DNA from: Tetmemena sp. SeJ-2015
Lineage: Eukaryota; Ciliophora; Spirotrichea; Sporadotrichida; Oxytrichidae
Length of the DNA stretch: 64,000 nt
Direction of reading: 5' to 3'
Assembly (NCBI GenBank): GCA_027382625.1
Contig: JAJKFJ010022802.1
Coordinates: 81,419-145,418 of the forward strand
Numbering within the stretch: position 1 is the first letter of the stretch; every line of letters starts with the position of its first letter. A program made the position numbers and the translations under genes. Shown in pieces: positions 32,193 to 43,772 of this stretch. The notes under the pieces are model-generated. The model made no database searches. It was given only the letters and a program-made list of their open reading frames with translations, and was not told where the DNA came from.

Positions 32193-33823
32193 TGTCTGAG
32201 TGTATTGGGAATTTTCTTGATATCTTTGTTGGTAATTGCAGCAAGGAGTGACTATGTGTTCTTGAGTTAGGACTTACCAGCCTATTCTTTCGACTACTCG
32301 AGTCATCAGGGCCCCTTGGCCTATTTATCCTACGGAGGAACGCTAGAAATGCTAACTCGCACAGTTCTAATCCCCAAGGTGAAAGGAATCACAGGGCAGT
32401 ATCAGCTGAGCAAGGTAAATCTTAAACACACTTAACTAATGTCTCTAGCAATTGCAAACTACCAATTACGAAATAGATGTGGAGTTTTCCATCAGGAGCG
32501 AGTTAACTCAGTCAGATGGCTTTGTAGTTAGTCTTAGTCCTGAGGAGCCAGAGTTCCCACAGAGCATCGGGCCATTAGTAGGTGCTCACAAAGTTTTCCA
32601 TGGACTGAGAGTGTTCTTGTACAGAGCGCAGAAAAATATCAAAGGACAAGTGGTTTGTGATCACTCTTTAAAGCAAAGGCCAAAGCTTATTTGATAATCT
32701 GGATAACTACATACTAGCTCATAACTCATGCCCCATCGAAATAAACCAAGGCACTAGGGGAGGATATATCTATCCATATCTTTATTTAAGGAATAAGAAT
32801 TAGACTTGATAACGCAGGATATGAGATAGACATTAGAAACGCAAATGGGGATGTGGAATACATGTACTGTAACAAGCAACCTAACATGGAGACATTCAAA
32901 CCATACCTGTCTATTTAAGCCTACAACAGAGACTTCCAAAACTAGATTGATCTACTCGCTATATACACTTTATAAACTTATAATTAAATATAGATATACT
33001 CAAGATTAATAACAATGATCATTCTTTATTGATGAATACTTTATTAGTTTTACACAAAGAACAGAGATAGAGAGGCTTACAAGGATACAGAAGCAGTAGA
33101 GAGGGAAAGATTGATATATTTTTGTATTTGACTATGCTAATCAGAAGGCACAACGGAGGTGTTTTGGACGAAAATGAGATTCACCCACATGATCTACTTT
33201 CAGCTAAAATTAGAGACGAGTATTACAGAAAGCATCTAATCAAAAGATATTTAGTCATTTATATTATGAACTATGCTAATCTTTCAATTTAATTAAATTA
33301 ATTGAATGACGAACATCATGATAGAGATTGAAAAGGACGACTAGTTTGAAATACTATACAAGTACTATGAGACACTCCAAATCTTCAACTACAAACTAAA
33401 TGACCTCTACGAGAAACTTACTAGCTATTAGGAAGACTAGTAATTTGCAGAAAAGATTATCGCTCGCCATGATCAAATCAGAAACAGTGAAGATGAGATT
33501 AAGCGACTCGAGGATAAAACACTCTAGTTCACTTCTGGAGTAGATTAAGTCAAAAAGATAGTCAAGCACTGCAGGATAATTAGATTATTCAAGACATTAT
33601 CAATAGAGAACTCCCAGACACACAACAACTTTTAGAATATTGCAGAAATTAATGAGTTCATTTATTAAAATTAATAGAGTGGATTTATCAATAGTAGTAG
33701 AAGAATAAAAATACAGATGATGTCAAAATCTCACCTAAGATCATGATGAGTATCAAGCAAACTGATTAAATGATAGATCATGTGGTAAAATACTAGCAAT
33801 CTAATATTGAAGATAAATATTGA
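32193..33823 (+). CDS. L-type lectin (ERGIC-53/VIP36-like)
   Basis: A secretory-pathway cargo lectin of the legume-lectin fold. It opens with a hydrophobic leader (GIFLISLLVIAARSD), then DYVFLSQDLPAYSFDYSSHQ, GPLAYLSYGG, the beta-strand run YEIDVEFSIRSELTQSDGFV, GPLVGAHKVFHGLRVFLYRA, LDNAGYEIDIRNANGDVEYM with YCNK, and KPYLSIQAYNRDFQNQIDLL. These correspond in order to ERGIC-53/VIP36 lectin strands. A coiled-coil stalk follows (KYYETLQIFNYKLNDLYEKL). An intron is at 32415-32449 and an IES with pointer ATTTAT is at 33660-33688. Frame changes near 32700, 32810 and 33000-33150 are not resolved. The usual C-terminal membrane anchor was not found before TGA at 33823. Confidence 0.65.
33660..33688 (+). 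other. IES in the lectin gene (pointer ATTTAT)
   Basis: ATTTAT at 33660-33665 and 33683-33688 flanks 17 bases. Excision joins EINEFIY to QQQQKNKNTDDVKIS in frame. Confidence 0.7.
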
Positions 33824-34008
33824 AGCAAAATTTATCACAAATTATGTTTTTCTCTTAAGCCATATTCTAATAAATATGCAAATAAGCTTAAAATGTGCTT
33901 TCTTTGTAATTAATATCAAACTTTATATGCTGATATCTTTTATTTTAAATGAATAAGTCATAAGTAAATGAGCTACTAATGAAAATTGTAATTTTTGTAT
34001 TTTTATTT

Positions 34009-34940
34009 TCACTATATCATCTTAATTTCGAGCTCCTGGGAGTCTTTTAAGATGCACTCCATTAGCTCTAGTCTAGCATTTGTGTCGAAAGAGGCGAGAA
34101 TATGCGCAAAACTCTTATAAATTATCATCTCATCTTATGAGAGATTGAACCTACTCGCTCTATTCTAAGTCTCACGATAGTGACTGTAGCTGCTGCGAGC
34201 TCCCACGTTATCAGAATATATTCTCTAACTTACTCCACGAAGTCCTTCTTCTTAGCCACTCATGCCCTCAGTCATTCTTTTCTTTTGAGATTAAGAATCT
34301 TAAGCAGCACTTCCAGGAATCAAAGTCCTTCTTTATTTCCCTATCACTGCTTAGTTTAATAACTTGAACAAGTATATGTATTTGAGTTAAAGGAAGCTGA
34401 AGATCTAGATGCTGACTATATCCTGTTGCGAGTTTGATTGATCATGTTGGGACTTTGAAGGTTGTTTAAGTTAGCATTTTGGGATATTTGCTATTTATCG
34501 AATGGAGATTAAGGTTGTTACGATATTTAGGAATTCAATTAGTTTGAGGAAGATTAGTTCTTAATTAGTATGAGGTTATTGTGAACTGCTGGAGGCACTC
34601 CGTTTCCCTAGTTTGCCAAAGACATTCAATTATTAACTATGATGTAGTAATTTTGGAAATTATATAGATATTTGAATATATGTATATTGTCTGGGCCTTT
34701 TGAGGAGTGAGGTCTCTGCTTCCGTTTGCTGTGACAAGTCCTTTTTCTGTATTGAATTGAGTGAATGGTTGTACTTACTTTGAATGATTTTGATGTTAGT
34801 TTTTTACTTGTTTAGATTCTGTGTGGAGTGGAGGTTTTTAAAGGATGACTATAGCTTCACTCCCGCAAGTTTTTCACTCGGCCCCCTACTAAGTTAGACA
34901 ACTTGCCACCCTTCAGTTTCTCAATGGGGGTGCTGCTCAT
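34009..34940 (-). CDS. Hypothetical Gln/Asn-rich protein
   Basis: Three coding-quality minus-strand pieces are present: MSSTPIEKLKGGKLSNLVGG (from ATG 34940), MSLANQGNGVPPAVHNNLIL with a Q/N-rich run (34625-34350), and MTEGMSGQEEGLRGVSQ ... IIYKSFAHILASFDTNARLE (34275-34009). The last ends with a helical segment LMECILKDSQELEIKMIQ and TGA. Whether all three form one protein or two is uncertain, since the frame changes between them. No domain recognised. Confidence 0.5.
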
Positions 34941-35162
34941 AGCTTGATAGTTCTTTAAATACAACTATAAACTTTATAATCTATTGCTGCTGCGGAATCT
35001 AGTAATCATCGATATTCTGGATTCATTTTGTGGGATGTTGGGTCTTATCTCTATATAATGCATTCATATTATTTATTTAGATACTTTGCTAGCGATTGCT
35101 TATGGGGAGATAAACTACCATACCTGAGTTTAATTAATAAATTGATTATGAAAAATTATTTA

Positions 35163-35673
35163 TCATCATCGAATCCGTCAAAGTCTGCTCCATCATCATC
35201 GTCGTACATCATCACTATTCGATTTGCACTATAATAACGCTCATATTATGCAAATATAACCCAACTTAAGACATTTAAGATTTTCATCATATTTTCAAGT
35301 CTTAAATGTTTATATTTAATTAATTCATACTTTAGAATAATTGAAGAAGGCTTACAAAATTCCATCAGAATATAGATGAGTTTCAGTGAGGCGGCGCTAA
35401 GAAAAGTTTTGGAGAGTCGTTTTAGAGGAGAGGGCTTAGATTTGTCTGCGCTTGTTATTTATAATCGAAGAGTCGAACATGTTTAAGTTATTCGCACTGC
35501 TGTTTATTTAGTATTCATTAAAAAAAATATATTTGAAACACAGCATTAAATTAAAGTGAGGAGCAATAACTCATAGGGCCTTGAGAATTGATAGTCTAAA
35601 TCTTTTTGATGGAGGCTTCGGACTGAATCTGCTGGTGAGAGGAGAAGCCGGAGGGACTGTTTGCCAGATTCAT
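35163..35673 (-). CDS. Small hypothetical protein with an acidic tail
   Basis: Pieces MNLANSPSGFSSHQQIQSEA (from ATG 35673), NNLNMFDSSIINNKRRQIQA, LTETHLYSDGI and SANRIVMMYDDDDGADFDGF combine to a protein of about 120 residues ending in an Asp-rich tail. At least two non-coding interruptions (about 35565-35490 and 35350-35240) separate them. It resembles short regulatory or assembly proteins with C-terminal acidic hooks, but no specific match can be claimed. Confidence 0.45.
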
Positions 35674-36066
35674 GCCACTGCCAGATTGGTGAGTCCTCTC
35701 TAGGAGGTAGGGTTTTTAAAAGTTCTTTGAAGCTGAAAACTAAACTTATTAATTGCTCTCTTCCATTAAAAATATAAATAAGCAATTTAATATAAAAACA
35801 CCCTACTTTTTTACCAAATATACCTATTCTAGACAATGCAAAATTAATAGCTCTATAATATTCCTAAAATTGTCCATGATTATTAAACTACTTTCAATTT
35901 GTTATTTAAATTATCGATAGACGGTTAAAATTCCGAAATATCAAGTAGAGATAAGTTATTGAAAACAGAGAAACTTTATTAAGTTCATAAGAATAATGCT
36001 TTTATAAATAATGATTTTAGAAGGTTAGTTTGAGTTGCGTGATATATTGAATTTCCCAGAATTTTA
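35674..36066. other. AT-rich intergenic region between divergent genes
   Basis: It separates a minus-strand gene from the plus-strand AT-hook gene. No convincing coding frame was seen. It probably contains both promoters. Confidence 0.4.
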
Positions 36067-38322
36067 ATGTCTATCCGCGAACAGGGAGGTAAGCTAACAA
36101 TCGACATCGACCCAGCAAAGATCAAGCCCTACTTGAAGCTACTAACAGAGGGCTGCATCACCACAGACACGAATGGAACTGGTTCAGAGAGAAGAGTGAT
36201 TTGGGACTACTTAATATTTATTACTTGCAGAAGAAGTACCAAGGACAGATAGACTACAGAGATTCTTGCTTGCAATTAGAAGATTCATCATAGATGGCAA
36301 GATTATCAACTAGGATGGCTTTTTTTAATTTTAAACTTCTGAATATCAATTTTAAAGGCTTTTACAGCATGCATCTTATGTAATTAATCCAGAGGTGATT
36401 GAGGAGATGAAGAAGTCGCCCACTCCTGCTTTTAGGATAAAGGGAAACAAGGATACCAACATTTTCCTAAACTTGATAAAGCACAAGAAATCAGGAAAGA
36501 CCACTCATGCACAGCAGTCACACGAAACTACTCATCATTAGGAGGAGGCCAAAGCAACTAGGAAGAGCAGTTCCACAACTGTGCAGATTATTAAATTGCT
36601 TTTATGAGTTGCTTTAAGGCAGATAGTTGAGAGTGAGAAACCAGCTCGCCATCAACAAAATGAGCAGACCAATGAATCCACTCGTCCTTAAAAAAGAATA
36701 AGTTATTTTTAGAAATACGAGCAGTAACTCCACTAAGCCACAGCAGAGTAAGGCAGTCCCCAAGGAAGAGCACCATCCAAAAATATTACATGAGAAAGCA
36801 GATCAAAACTATCAAGGACTATGATGAGTTTGAGAAGTCTGTGCAGCAAAACAAGAGATTATTACTGCTTTAATATTTTTGAGATTAGGGTTTGCTACTC
36901 CAGCCTTTGATGTTAAAAATTAGACTAAACAAGAGCCAGTAGTTGCTGCAGCAGTGGCTCAAGATGAGGATCTCGAGAGCATCGTGTAATTGAGAGATGA
37001 TTCTGATCAAGAATAATTATAATCTACTTAATACATCATTGTGTATTTTAAGAAGAGATTTAGATAAAAGCTGCAACAAAAAGAGCTATCACACATAAAA
37101 CTACTAGAGAAAGAAGGCAGACAAAAGCAGTCAACTAATTTAGTCTTAGAAAATAGCGCCCAAGTCTAAGAAAATCACAAAGGAAAACACTAAAAGCTAG
37201 AGACAAGTACTTACTTAAGTTACCCAGAAAACTCAAAACAAGAAGTAATAGATAGTAGATATATCAGAAACTATAACCGAGAGATCATTCGACCTGGATG
37301 ATCTCACATCATAAAGATATAAAGTTATCAAATACTCCATACTTACAAATTTATCATTCTAACCTGTTGAAAAAAGAGGAAGGCCACGCAAAGTAAGTGA
37401 CTCATCTAAAGTTCTTACAAGAGGCCAAGCTGCTTCTTAAGAGAGCGAGAGAAGCAAGTTAAATACCTAAAAACAGCCCAGAAAGAGTTCCAAAACTCAT
37501 AAGTAACTACAAAATGAAGTTAGCAGTCAATTAAGTAATAGAGTTGTCAAGGCGATATAAAATGCTATGGAAGTTAAAAACTTAAAACCCAGAAAGAAGA
37601 TTGTAAGATCTACCAGCAAAGATTTTTATATTAAAATTCAATTCAAAGATTCACTAACTCTATTTAAGCTTAATTGATTTTGTCATATTTAAATACAAAG
37701 AAAGACCAGCTGTTAAGGCTATAAGTAAAAAGTCTAAAGCAATCAAGAAAATGAAGCCAATCAAAAAGATTCTGAAGTCTTCGATGAAGTTAAGAGGGAA
37801 GACTCTTGACCTCACCTCAATGGGAATTATAAAGAAAAGCAGGAAGCTAGATGGCAAGAGTGTGAAGCCTAAGAAATCAAAGCTGAAAATTGACTTGAAT
37901 ATTTCAACCCCCAAGAGAGTAGAAAAGGAGTTTAGCTGAACTCGACTATGAGAGTTATAACTTAGATGGCAGCAAGGCTAAAAGATAAAAGTCTCCCAAG
38001 AACCTTCAAAAGCCTGATCAATTTTAAAAAAATATGCTTGAATTCTCTCTCATATAGAATAAATGATTAAGATCATCAAGTGGTTAGCTTACCATAAGAA
38101 AATTCAGTCAAGAAAAGCAAAAGAATCCAAGAGCAGTAATAGGTCAAAATAAATCAGGCGAAGAGGTCAAGGCAAAACATGCTTCTCAAGGTTGAGCTAT
38201 CTAACATAATCTACTCTGATAGGAAGGCTAAGCTAGACGCTACTAAAAATCTTAAGAAACTGTACGATTAGCATAGTCACAGAGATGGAGTAATTAAGCA
38301 AGGCAAGTTAATTTATGTTTGA
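36067..38322 (+). CDS. Basic AT-hook chromatin-type protein
   Basis: Starts MSIREQGGKLTIDIDPAKIK. An N-terminal folded part (PYLKLLTEGCITTDTNGTG, then LQRFLLAIRRFIIDGKIINQ) might be a winged-helix-like DNA-binding unit. A long, very Lys/Ser/Gln-rich region follows with an AT-hook, KRGRPRK, at about 37375-37395, then KPIKKILKSSMKLRGKTLDL and NMLLKVELSNIIYSDRKAKL. It ends KQGKLIYV at TGA 38320-38322. The frame switches several times (near 36220, 36600, 36880, 37050, 37650, 37930), each at AT-rich blocks typical of IESs or introns. Linker-histone-like or other chromatin protein is a reasonable inference. The family is not certain. Confidence 0.55.
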
Positions 38323-38414
38323 ACTAAATTGTGCATCGCAAAGAGTTAGATTAACATTTTCAAATTTTAGAGTCTCTCTTGAATTTCCCAGGGTGGAGAC
38401 CAATATCTATTATA

Positions 38415-39170
38415 ATGGAGAATTAAGATAAGATAAAAGAGATTTTAGAGTTCTTGAAGGCATCTCAGTTGAAGTCTATTATATTTGGGTTGAGCGGGTC
38501 AGTTGCTTCAATAAAAGCGAAAGAGATAATTCAAGAGCTTTTATCATTGAACTTGAATGTGATAGTAATCCCTACTGAATCAGCAAAGCACTTCATTACT
38601 GACTGTAGTGACGAATTTAAGATTTAAGAGATCTTGCTTCAACACTCTTACGATGAGCAAAAGTAGAAAGGGGAATTGGGTTAAGACAAGCCAGTAGTGG
38701 TTTTGCTAAAAGACGAAGACGAGTGGAAAACATGGAGGAAGAGAGAAGACCCCGTTCTTCACATTGAGCTCAGAAAGATAGCTTCAATCATGTTAATTGC
38801 TCCACTTTCAGCAAACACTCTTGCTAAAATTTCCAACGGGCTCTGCGATAATCTTCTTACTAATATTTTATATTCAAAAATTAAAGAGACAATTTTTTAT
38901 TGCAAGATGTTGGAACTTTAAAGAAGAATACCCATTTATTGTGGCTCCAGCTATGAATACTCTTATGTATGAGCACCCATTGACAGAACTCCAGTTGGGT
39001 ATTCTCTAAAACACTCTCAAAATCAAAGTCTTGAACACTCTTTTTAAAAAGTTGATTTTTTATTGATGTGCGGGGACGAAGGTTATGGAGCGATGCTTGA
39101 CGTGTCATCAATTATAGAAGAAGTGAAAATTTCTCTAAAAGAGTTTGAAGAAATTAAAAACTAATTTTGA
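38415..39170 (+). CDS. Phosphopantothenoylcysteine decarboxylase (PPCDC)
   Basis: A flavoprotein of the HFCD family that decarboxylates 4'-phosphopantothenoylcysteine in coenzyme A synthesis. Motifs in order are IIFGLSGSVASIKAKEI (flavin-binding start), LHIELRKIASIMLIAPLSAN, TLAKISNGLCDNLLTNI, PFIVAPAMNTLMYEHPLT with the PXMNXXMW-type motif (Tyr for Trp), and MCGDEGYGAMLDV with the substrate-recognition Cys-Gly segment. About 240 residues, normal for the family. One IES (pointer TATT) is removed. A T-run at about 39055-39060 is one base short for the frame. It lies tail-to-tail with the methyltransferase gene. Confidence 0.92.
38864..38901 (+). other. IES in the PPCDC gene (pointer TATT)
   Basis: TATT at 38864-38867 and 38898-38901 flanks 30 AT-rich bases. 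Excision gives DNLLTNIARCWNFKEEYPF, matching the family. Confidence 0.82.
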
Positions 39171-39217
39171 TAAGATTAACCTAATCACCATCTCAAAAAC
39201 GTTCAAAAGCTTTCTCT

Positions 39218-39906
39218 TCATTCTTGCACTTGTTGCTATTCCTGCTTTCCTCTTTTCTTGAGTAGATACATGAAATATCCCAGTCCCTTATCTATGTTCT
39301 TTTGAGAAAAGTCCCAGCTGAACTCTGGATCTAGCAAGAACTTCTTTCTGAAATGAGGCTAGTCGAAAGAAATCTGAATAAACAAGCCATCATCCTTGAG
39401 CACTCTGAAGCAGTTTTACAAGGTTTTCTTGGCTCTTTCTTTTACCTCATCAGTGGGATTCCAAGGATCCTTATTATCAGTCATCACCACATCCATAGTG
39501 GCCTTATCTATAACTATGTCAAAAGAACCATCTTCAAATTTCATATCCATCATGTCCATGCACTACCACCTCAGTTCTTAGCATTCCCCTCCCTCACTAT
39601 ACTTGTCTTTCATCCTCTAAATAACGCTATCTGCATAGTCTATGTTGTCGATATTATGATACCCCTCCTTCCATAAATCATAGCCCAGAGAGGAGTTCCC
39701 ACAACCAATGATCAGGATTTTGCACATCTTATCCTCTTAAGGTAGAGCCTCCAGAAATTGTGTTCTACAATCAGAATAGCTGACAAGCCACTCATAGTTG
39801 TCTTCCACCTTAAATCTCTCGTTCCAATACTCTTGGTTCTATAAAACGATAAGACTTGACAAGATTAAGTAAATACCAAATACTCTGAATTGTGCTTAGG
39901 CTCCAT
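39218..39906 (-). CDS. EEF1A-KMT4/METTL13-type methyltransferase
   Basis: A small SAM-dependent methyltransferase. It starts MEPKHNSEYL. A 38-nt intron (39876-39839) joins to NQEYWNERFKVEDNYEWLVS. The SAM motif I is KILIIGCGNSSLGYDLWKEG. Then come NIDNIDYADSVIQRMKDKY, MDMKFEDGSFDIVIDKATMD (post-I/II with DKATMD), FRVLKDDGLFIQISFDQPHF and the C-terminal GYFMYLLKKRGKQEQ. The YWxxRF...YEWL and GCGNS features are specific for the group that methylates eEF1A lysines; the exact substrate is inferred. Apart from the intron the frame is clean. The stop is TGA at 39220-39218. Confidence 0.85.
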
Positions 39907-40508
39907 GATCTTGATATTTAATAAATTACTTTCTAATCTTATAATACGCAATAGAGAGCAGAAATTTTCATGCATAGGAAATAGCAAGGAATACGTAATC
40001 AAATGGAAAAAGCACAAATTAAAGAAGAGCTGATATTCGATAGCAAATGCTGATTTTCAACACTAAATTTTCACTAAATGGTGTTTCATTCTGTTTTTGT
40101 GATTTGTAATCAATTGATCTTTAGAGAAAGCATAGCAAATTTATTGAATGATCAGTACTTTTTAGTATTACATTAAAAATCATGCTACATAAATTAAAAT
40201 TTTTACTCGATTTACTAATAGTAATGCTGTTAAAAGGCATATAATATTAAATTAAAACCTCAATTATTTACTATGCAACAACTCTATTTCTATTATAGAA
40301 ATCTTACTATAATAAACATGATAGCTTTTTTATTTGTAATAGCCAGGCTTATTGGGTATGCATTAGCCATAAATTATGATACTTCCGATCGGTTCCTTCC
40401 CTCATCTTATCATTATATGATTGTATTTATCTGACAGGAAGTATAAGCAACTACTAGTTCTCCCCACTTAATGGGAACGTGCTCATCCCTATCATATCAA
40501 GCGATCAA
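39907..40508. other. AT-rich intergenic region between divergent genes
   Basis: About 600 bases with no credible coding frame, RNA gene or repeat. It lies between the methyltransferase start (-) and the C2H2 gene start (+). Confidence 0.45.
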
Positions 40509-42573
40509 ATGGGAAACCAAGTAGCGGCTGTTTTTAACCCCTCCTACAGTACAGCAGCCTTGGTCTCTCCCCAGCCTTTAGAGAAGAGCACCCTCTCCTC
40601 ATAAATCCCTAGAGTATTTGGCTCCGGCCAAAAGTCCGCATTTCAAAAATTTGACAAGAATGCTACCTAGTCGGCTGACAAGGACTAACCTCAAGTTACT
40701 AAAGTCATCATCTCTCCTAATTCTATACCAAAATATGCTGCTTATAGTAGCATATTCAACATTTTAAGGTTTTCATTTTAATGTCTGCTCAAACTCCAGA
40801 GGTGAGGAAGTCTTCTTGGTCAACAGCAGCAGCCGAGAGCGAGTCCTCTGAAAAGCTCGTGAGGACAGCATTAAAGTTCGAGGGCGAAAAGCTTTTGCCA
40901 AGTTACGGTTGTCGCACTTCATCCAATCAGACGAATGAACTATTGCCCTCACCCCTAAGTCAACTGGGACTTACTCTCAAGAAGCAGATAGAAATGTCCC
41001 AACTCTCGAATTCACTCCACCAGCCTAGCTTCTACCTGCAGCAGAATTTCCCAACAGGAATAGTCTTTCCTCAAACTCCTCACAGCAACAAATAGTATTT
41101 TGAAAACCCACTCGCTGTCAGAAAGGAATCAGAAGCCTTCGAACTACCAGACATCCTGCGCTCTTTCAAAGCCAATCCCTCCATTTCAAAGATCAATGAC
41201 GAGTAATGTCAGTAGGACATACAAAGGTTTCTCACAGTCTAAAGAAATTAAGAGCGTTGTTTTAACTACAGTTCTATGTATATAATTTATTGAAAGAAAT
41301 TACCAAAATAAGGGAAGTAGCACGATGGCATAGACGAGAGATTTGGCTGATCTCTAAATTCCATGTTAGGGCGAACGAGTTAAGGATTCAAAGCAGAATG
41401 CTTTTCTGCAGTGCCCAACTTAGTAGTCGCCCAAAGACACACTAATTAGAATCCTGAAGCACCCGCCTCAGGAATCCTCTGGGGGCTCAGTCTCCTCATT
41501 CACAAAAGAAAGGCGCATGAGTAAGCGGCCCAAAAGATTGGTTAAATACAAAAACAAGAAAAATAAACAAATATCTGATCAAATACTTAAAAAAATATTT
41601 ATTAAAGCAAATAACCTCAAAGCAAAATATAGATAAATAAATTTCAAGCATTAGTTTTGCTGGCCCTTTCTTTTCATTTCCTGAATTATATTTTTAATAA
41701 ATAATTTTACCTTGTTGATAAAACGAAATTCTCCAATTAGTTCTTCTTTAAAACTATTTATAGGTGCCTAAAAGAAAATTAGCCTTTTTCTTTAATGAAT
41801 GTCTTTGGATTTTATAAAGTGTATTTATTTATTTGAATTATACTAGATGACATCATAATAAACAATCCGAGCAAATCAGAAGATTTTGAGAATGCTCTTT
41901 TGCTGAGCAGAGGCAACAAGCTGCCTTAACCAAAGGAGGACAACTCAAATAATAATTAGATGAGTGGAGGGCAACTGAATTAAAATTACCAATCAAGTAA
42001 GATACTTTAGCAAGACACAAATTTGGACGAACACTCTTCTTAATACAGAAAAGAACAGCCAAACTAGCCACAGCAGCAGATTACTTCTAACCAATACTCA
42101 AATCAAGAAAGAAGTTTCTCTAGAGATCTATTTATATCTGTAGGGTGGTGATCAATCAGTGTGTACTGAATCCTAAGTCTTTGAGAATCTTGATTTTTCT
42201 GAGGACGAGGATGGGGATGGGGACTACCTTGAGCAAATCGACTCAGGAAGAAGCAAAATTAAGACTTTCGAAGGCATCCCAAAATCTTGGCATCAAACTA
42301 TCAGAGTCAAGAATCCTCACACTCAGCGTGTCAAGCTCTACTTCAAATGCAAATACCCCGATTGCGTGAGTGTCTTCAAGAAAAGCTGCAATCTAAGAGA
42401 TCATTTCATTGTGAAAGAAGTAGTATATTATTGTATATTATTTCCGCAAGCACACAGGCATGAGACCTTTTAGTTGCCCTTTTTGTCACAAAACTTTCAC
42501 TCAGAGTGGAAACTTAGGAAGACATTTAAAAAATGTACATCAAGTTTCTCGCGAGAATGTTAACTTTAATTGA
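40509..42573 (+). CDS. C2H2 zinc-finger protein
   Basis: Starts MGNQVAAVFNPSYSTAALVS. A long Ser/Gln/Pro-rich region follows, with basic patches (RRMSKRPKRLVKYKNKK) and an acidic run (FSEDEDGDGDYLEQ). Two C-terminal C2H2 fingers follow: YFKCKYPDCVSVFKKSCNLR and DHFRKHTGMRPFSCPFCHKT, with FTQSGNLGRHLKNVH. It probably binds DNA. IESs are removed at TGCT (40736/40786), GATC (42125/42150) and ATTTC (42403/42440). The last one falls between the two zinc-binding His of finger 1. The region 41640-41845 between two coding parts is AT-rich and probably a further IES or intron. That the whole span is one gene is inference. The initial MGN could be N-myristoylated, which is odd for a DNA-binding protein. 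Confidence 0.75.
40736..40789 (+). other. IES in the C2H2 gene (pointer TGCT)
   Basis: TGCT at 40736-40739 and 40786-40789 flanks 46 AT-rich bases. Excision joins SIPKYA to QTPEVRKSSW. An adjacent second TGCT makes the left border ambiguous by three bases. Confidence 0.65.
42125..42153 (+). other. IES in the C2H2 gene (pointer GATC)
   Basis: GATC at 42125-42128 and 42150-42153 flanks 21 bases. Excision joins ERSFSRD to QSVCTESQVFEN in frame. Confidence 0.65.
42403..42444 (+). other. IES inside zinc finger 1 (pointer ATTTC)
   Basis: ATTTC at 42403-42407 and 42440-42444 flanks 32 AT-rich bases. Excision creates RDHFRKHTGMRPF, the standard HxxxH plus TGxxPF linker. This is strong evidence because the motif is strict. 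Confidence 0.9.
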
Positions 42574-42754
42574 ACAAATCATCGGCATAATCATCATCGA
42601 TCAATTTAAATATTACTTTCTTCATTCTAATTAAAAAGTTATTTACTTCAAAAAGAAGAAGAATGATCTAGGAGCGATTATATTCATGAAGAAATTAACT
42701 AATAGGTGTTTGAGTTTTTTTTGTTGTCTAATAAATCTAAAGAGTTAAAAGAGC

Positions 42755-43516
42755 TCACTGGCTCAACTTGAAAGTGGTTAGCTTTCTATTGTTTAATTAA
42801 AATGGATTAAATCCTTCTTAAAATTCAAGCAGACAATAAAAATTGCTTTATCTTCTTTAATAGAGAATTATATATCTTGTGATTTTATCTTAATTCACTC
42901 TATTAATCTTAATGAGATTTAAAAATGATTGAGCACTATTATAAAGCCAGAGACATAAGTATTCTGTGAGTGGAATAGCAAGAGATCTCTGGAATAGAGT
43001 GCAGTTGAGAGGGAGGTACTCAAGGATAAAGTCATTGCTGAACTGAGGTATGTAGTCTGCCTCTTTGACAGAAGTGAACTAAGGAAGATCCTCCGAGGAA
43101 TCATCTTGCTTTTACTTTCTATCTGAAGGAGGAGAGTTATTGAGGCGCTTATAGTTGGCAATCTTGTCCCAACCAAACTCATTTAGGAAACTCTGGTACA
43201 GTTGAGCAAAGACAGCACAGGCTTTGTAGAAATTGACTATAACTTGCTCAGATACATCCACCAAAAATATGGCAAGAATTTGATCAATCTTCAAGAGAGA
43301 TCTCTCTTCGTCATTTAAATTAGCGAGGTAGAGAGTGCCTTTGTGAACATTAGGTTTCAAGCCTTCAATGTTAAGCTGTCTCATGCTTTGCAAAATTATA
43401 TGATTGTAGTCGTTAACCATATTTGCGAGCATGTCCTCATCGCATAAGTCCTATCTTTCGTAATACCATTCACTTGGATTAGTGGGCCCACCCAGGCAAT
43501 TCAATCTCCCTAGCAT
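42755..43516 (-). CDS. Hypothetical protein
   Basis: Starts MLGRLNCLGGPTNPSEWYYE (ATG 43516) and reads without interruption through EDMLANMVNDYNHIILQSMR, LANLNDEERSLLKIDQILAI, YKACAVFAQLYQSFLNEFGW, a polar linker, and IPQFSNDFILEYLPLNCTLF, IPLTEYLCLWLYNSAQSFLN. The last about 50 codons before TGA (42757-42755) are less convincing, and the true end may be near 42900. The helical, Trp/Tyr-containing profile suggests a folded adaptor, but I do not recognise the family. Confidence 0.6.
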
Positions 43517-43772
43517 TTCCCTTTTTCCTACTGGAGTTTTTCATCGGTAAGGTGTGATTCCAGATAAGACAACTACCCCATCTACTTAATTAATAAAACA
43601 TTCGATCATAACTAAAAATTAATTAAAGGTAATGAGCAATCCAAAATTATAATGCTTATTATGAATTTAATGATGAGATTACTATAAATTCATTGAGGAT
43701 AAAATTCATAAAGATTTGAAAAATTTGAAATAACCTATGAGCTATAATTGGGCTGTATTTGATTTTCTAGAT

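Noticed and set aside
37660..37914. Minus-strand membrane-like ORF
   Set aside because: Antisense of the Lys-rich AT-hook protein; poly-Lys antisense gives Phe/Leu-rich false membrane proteins.
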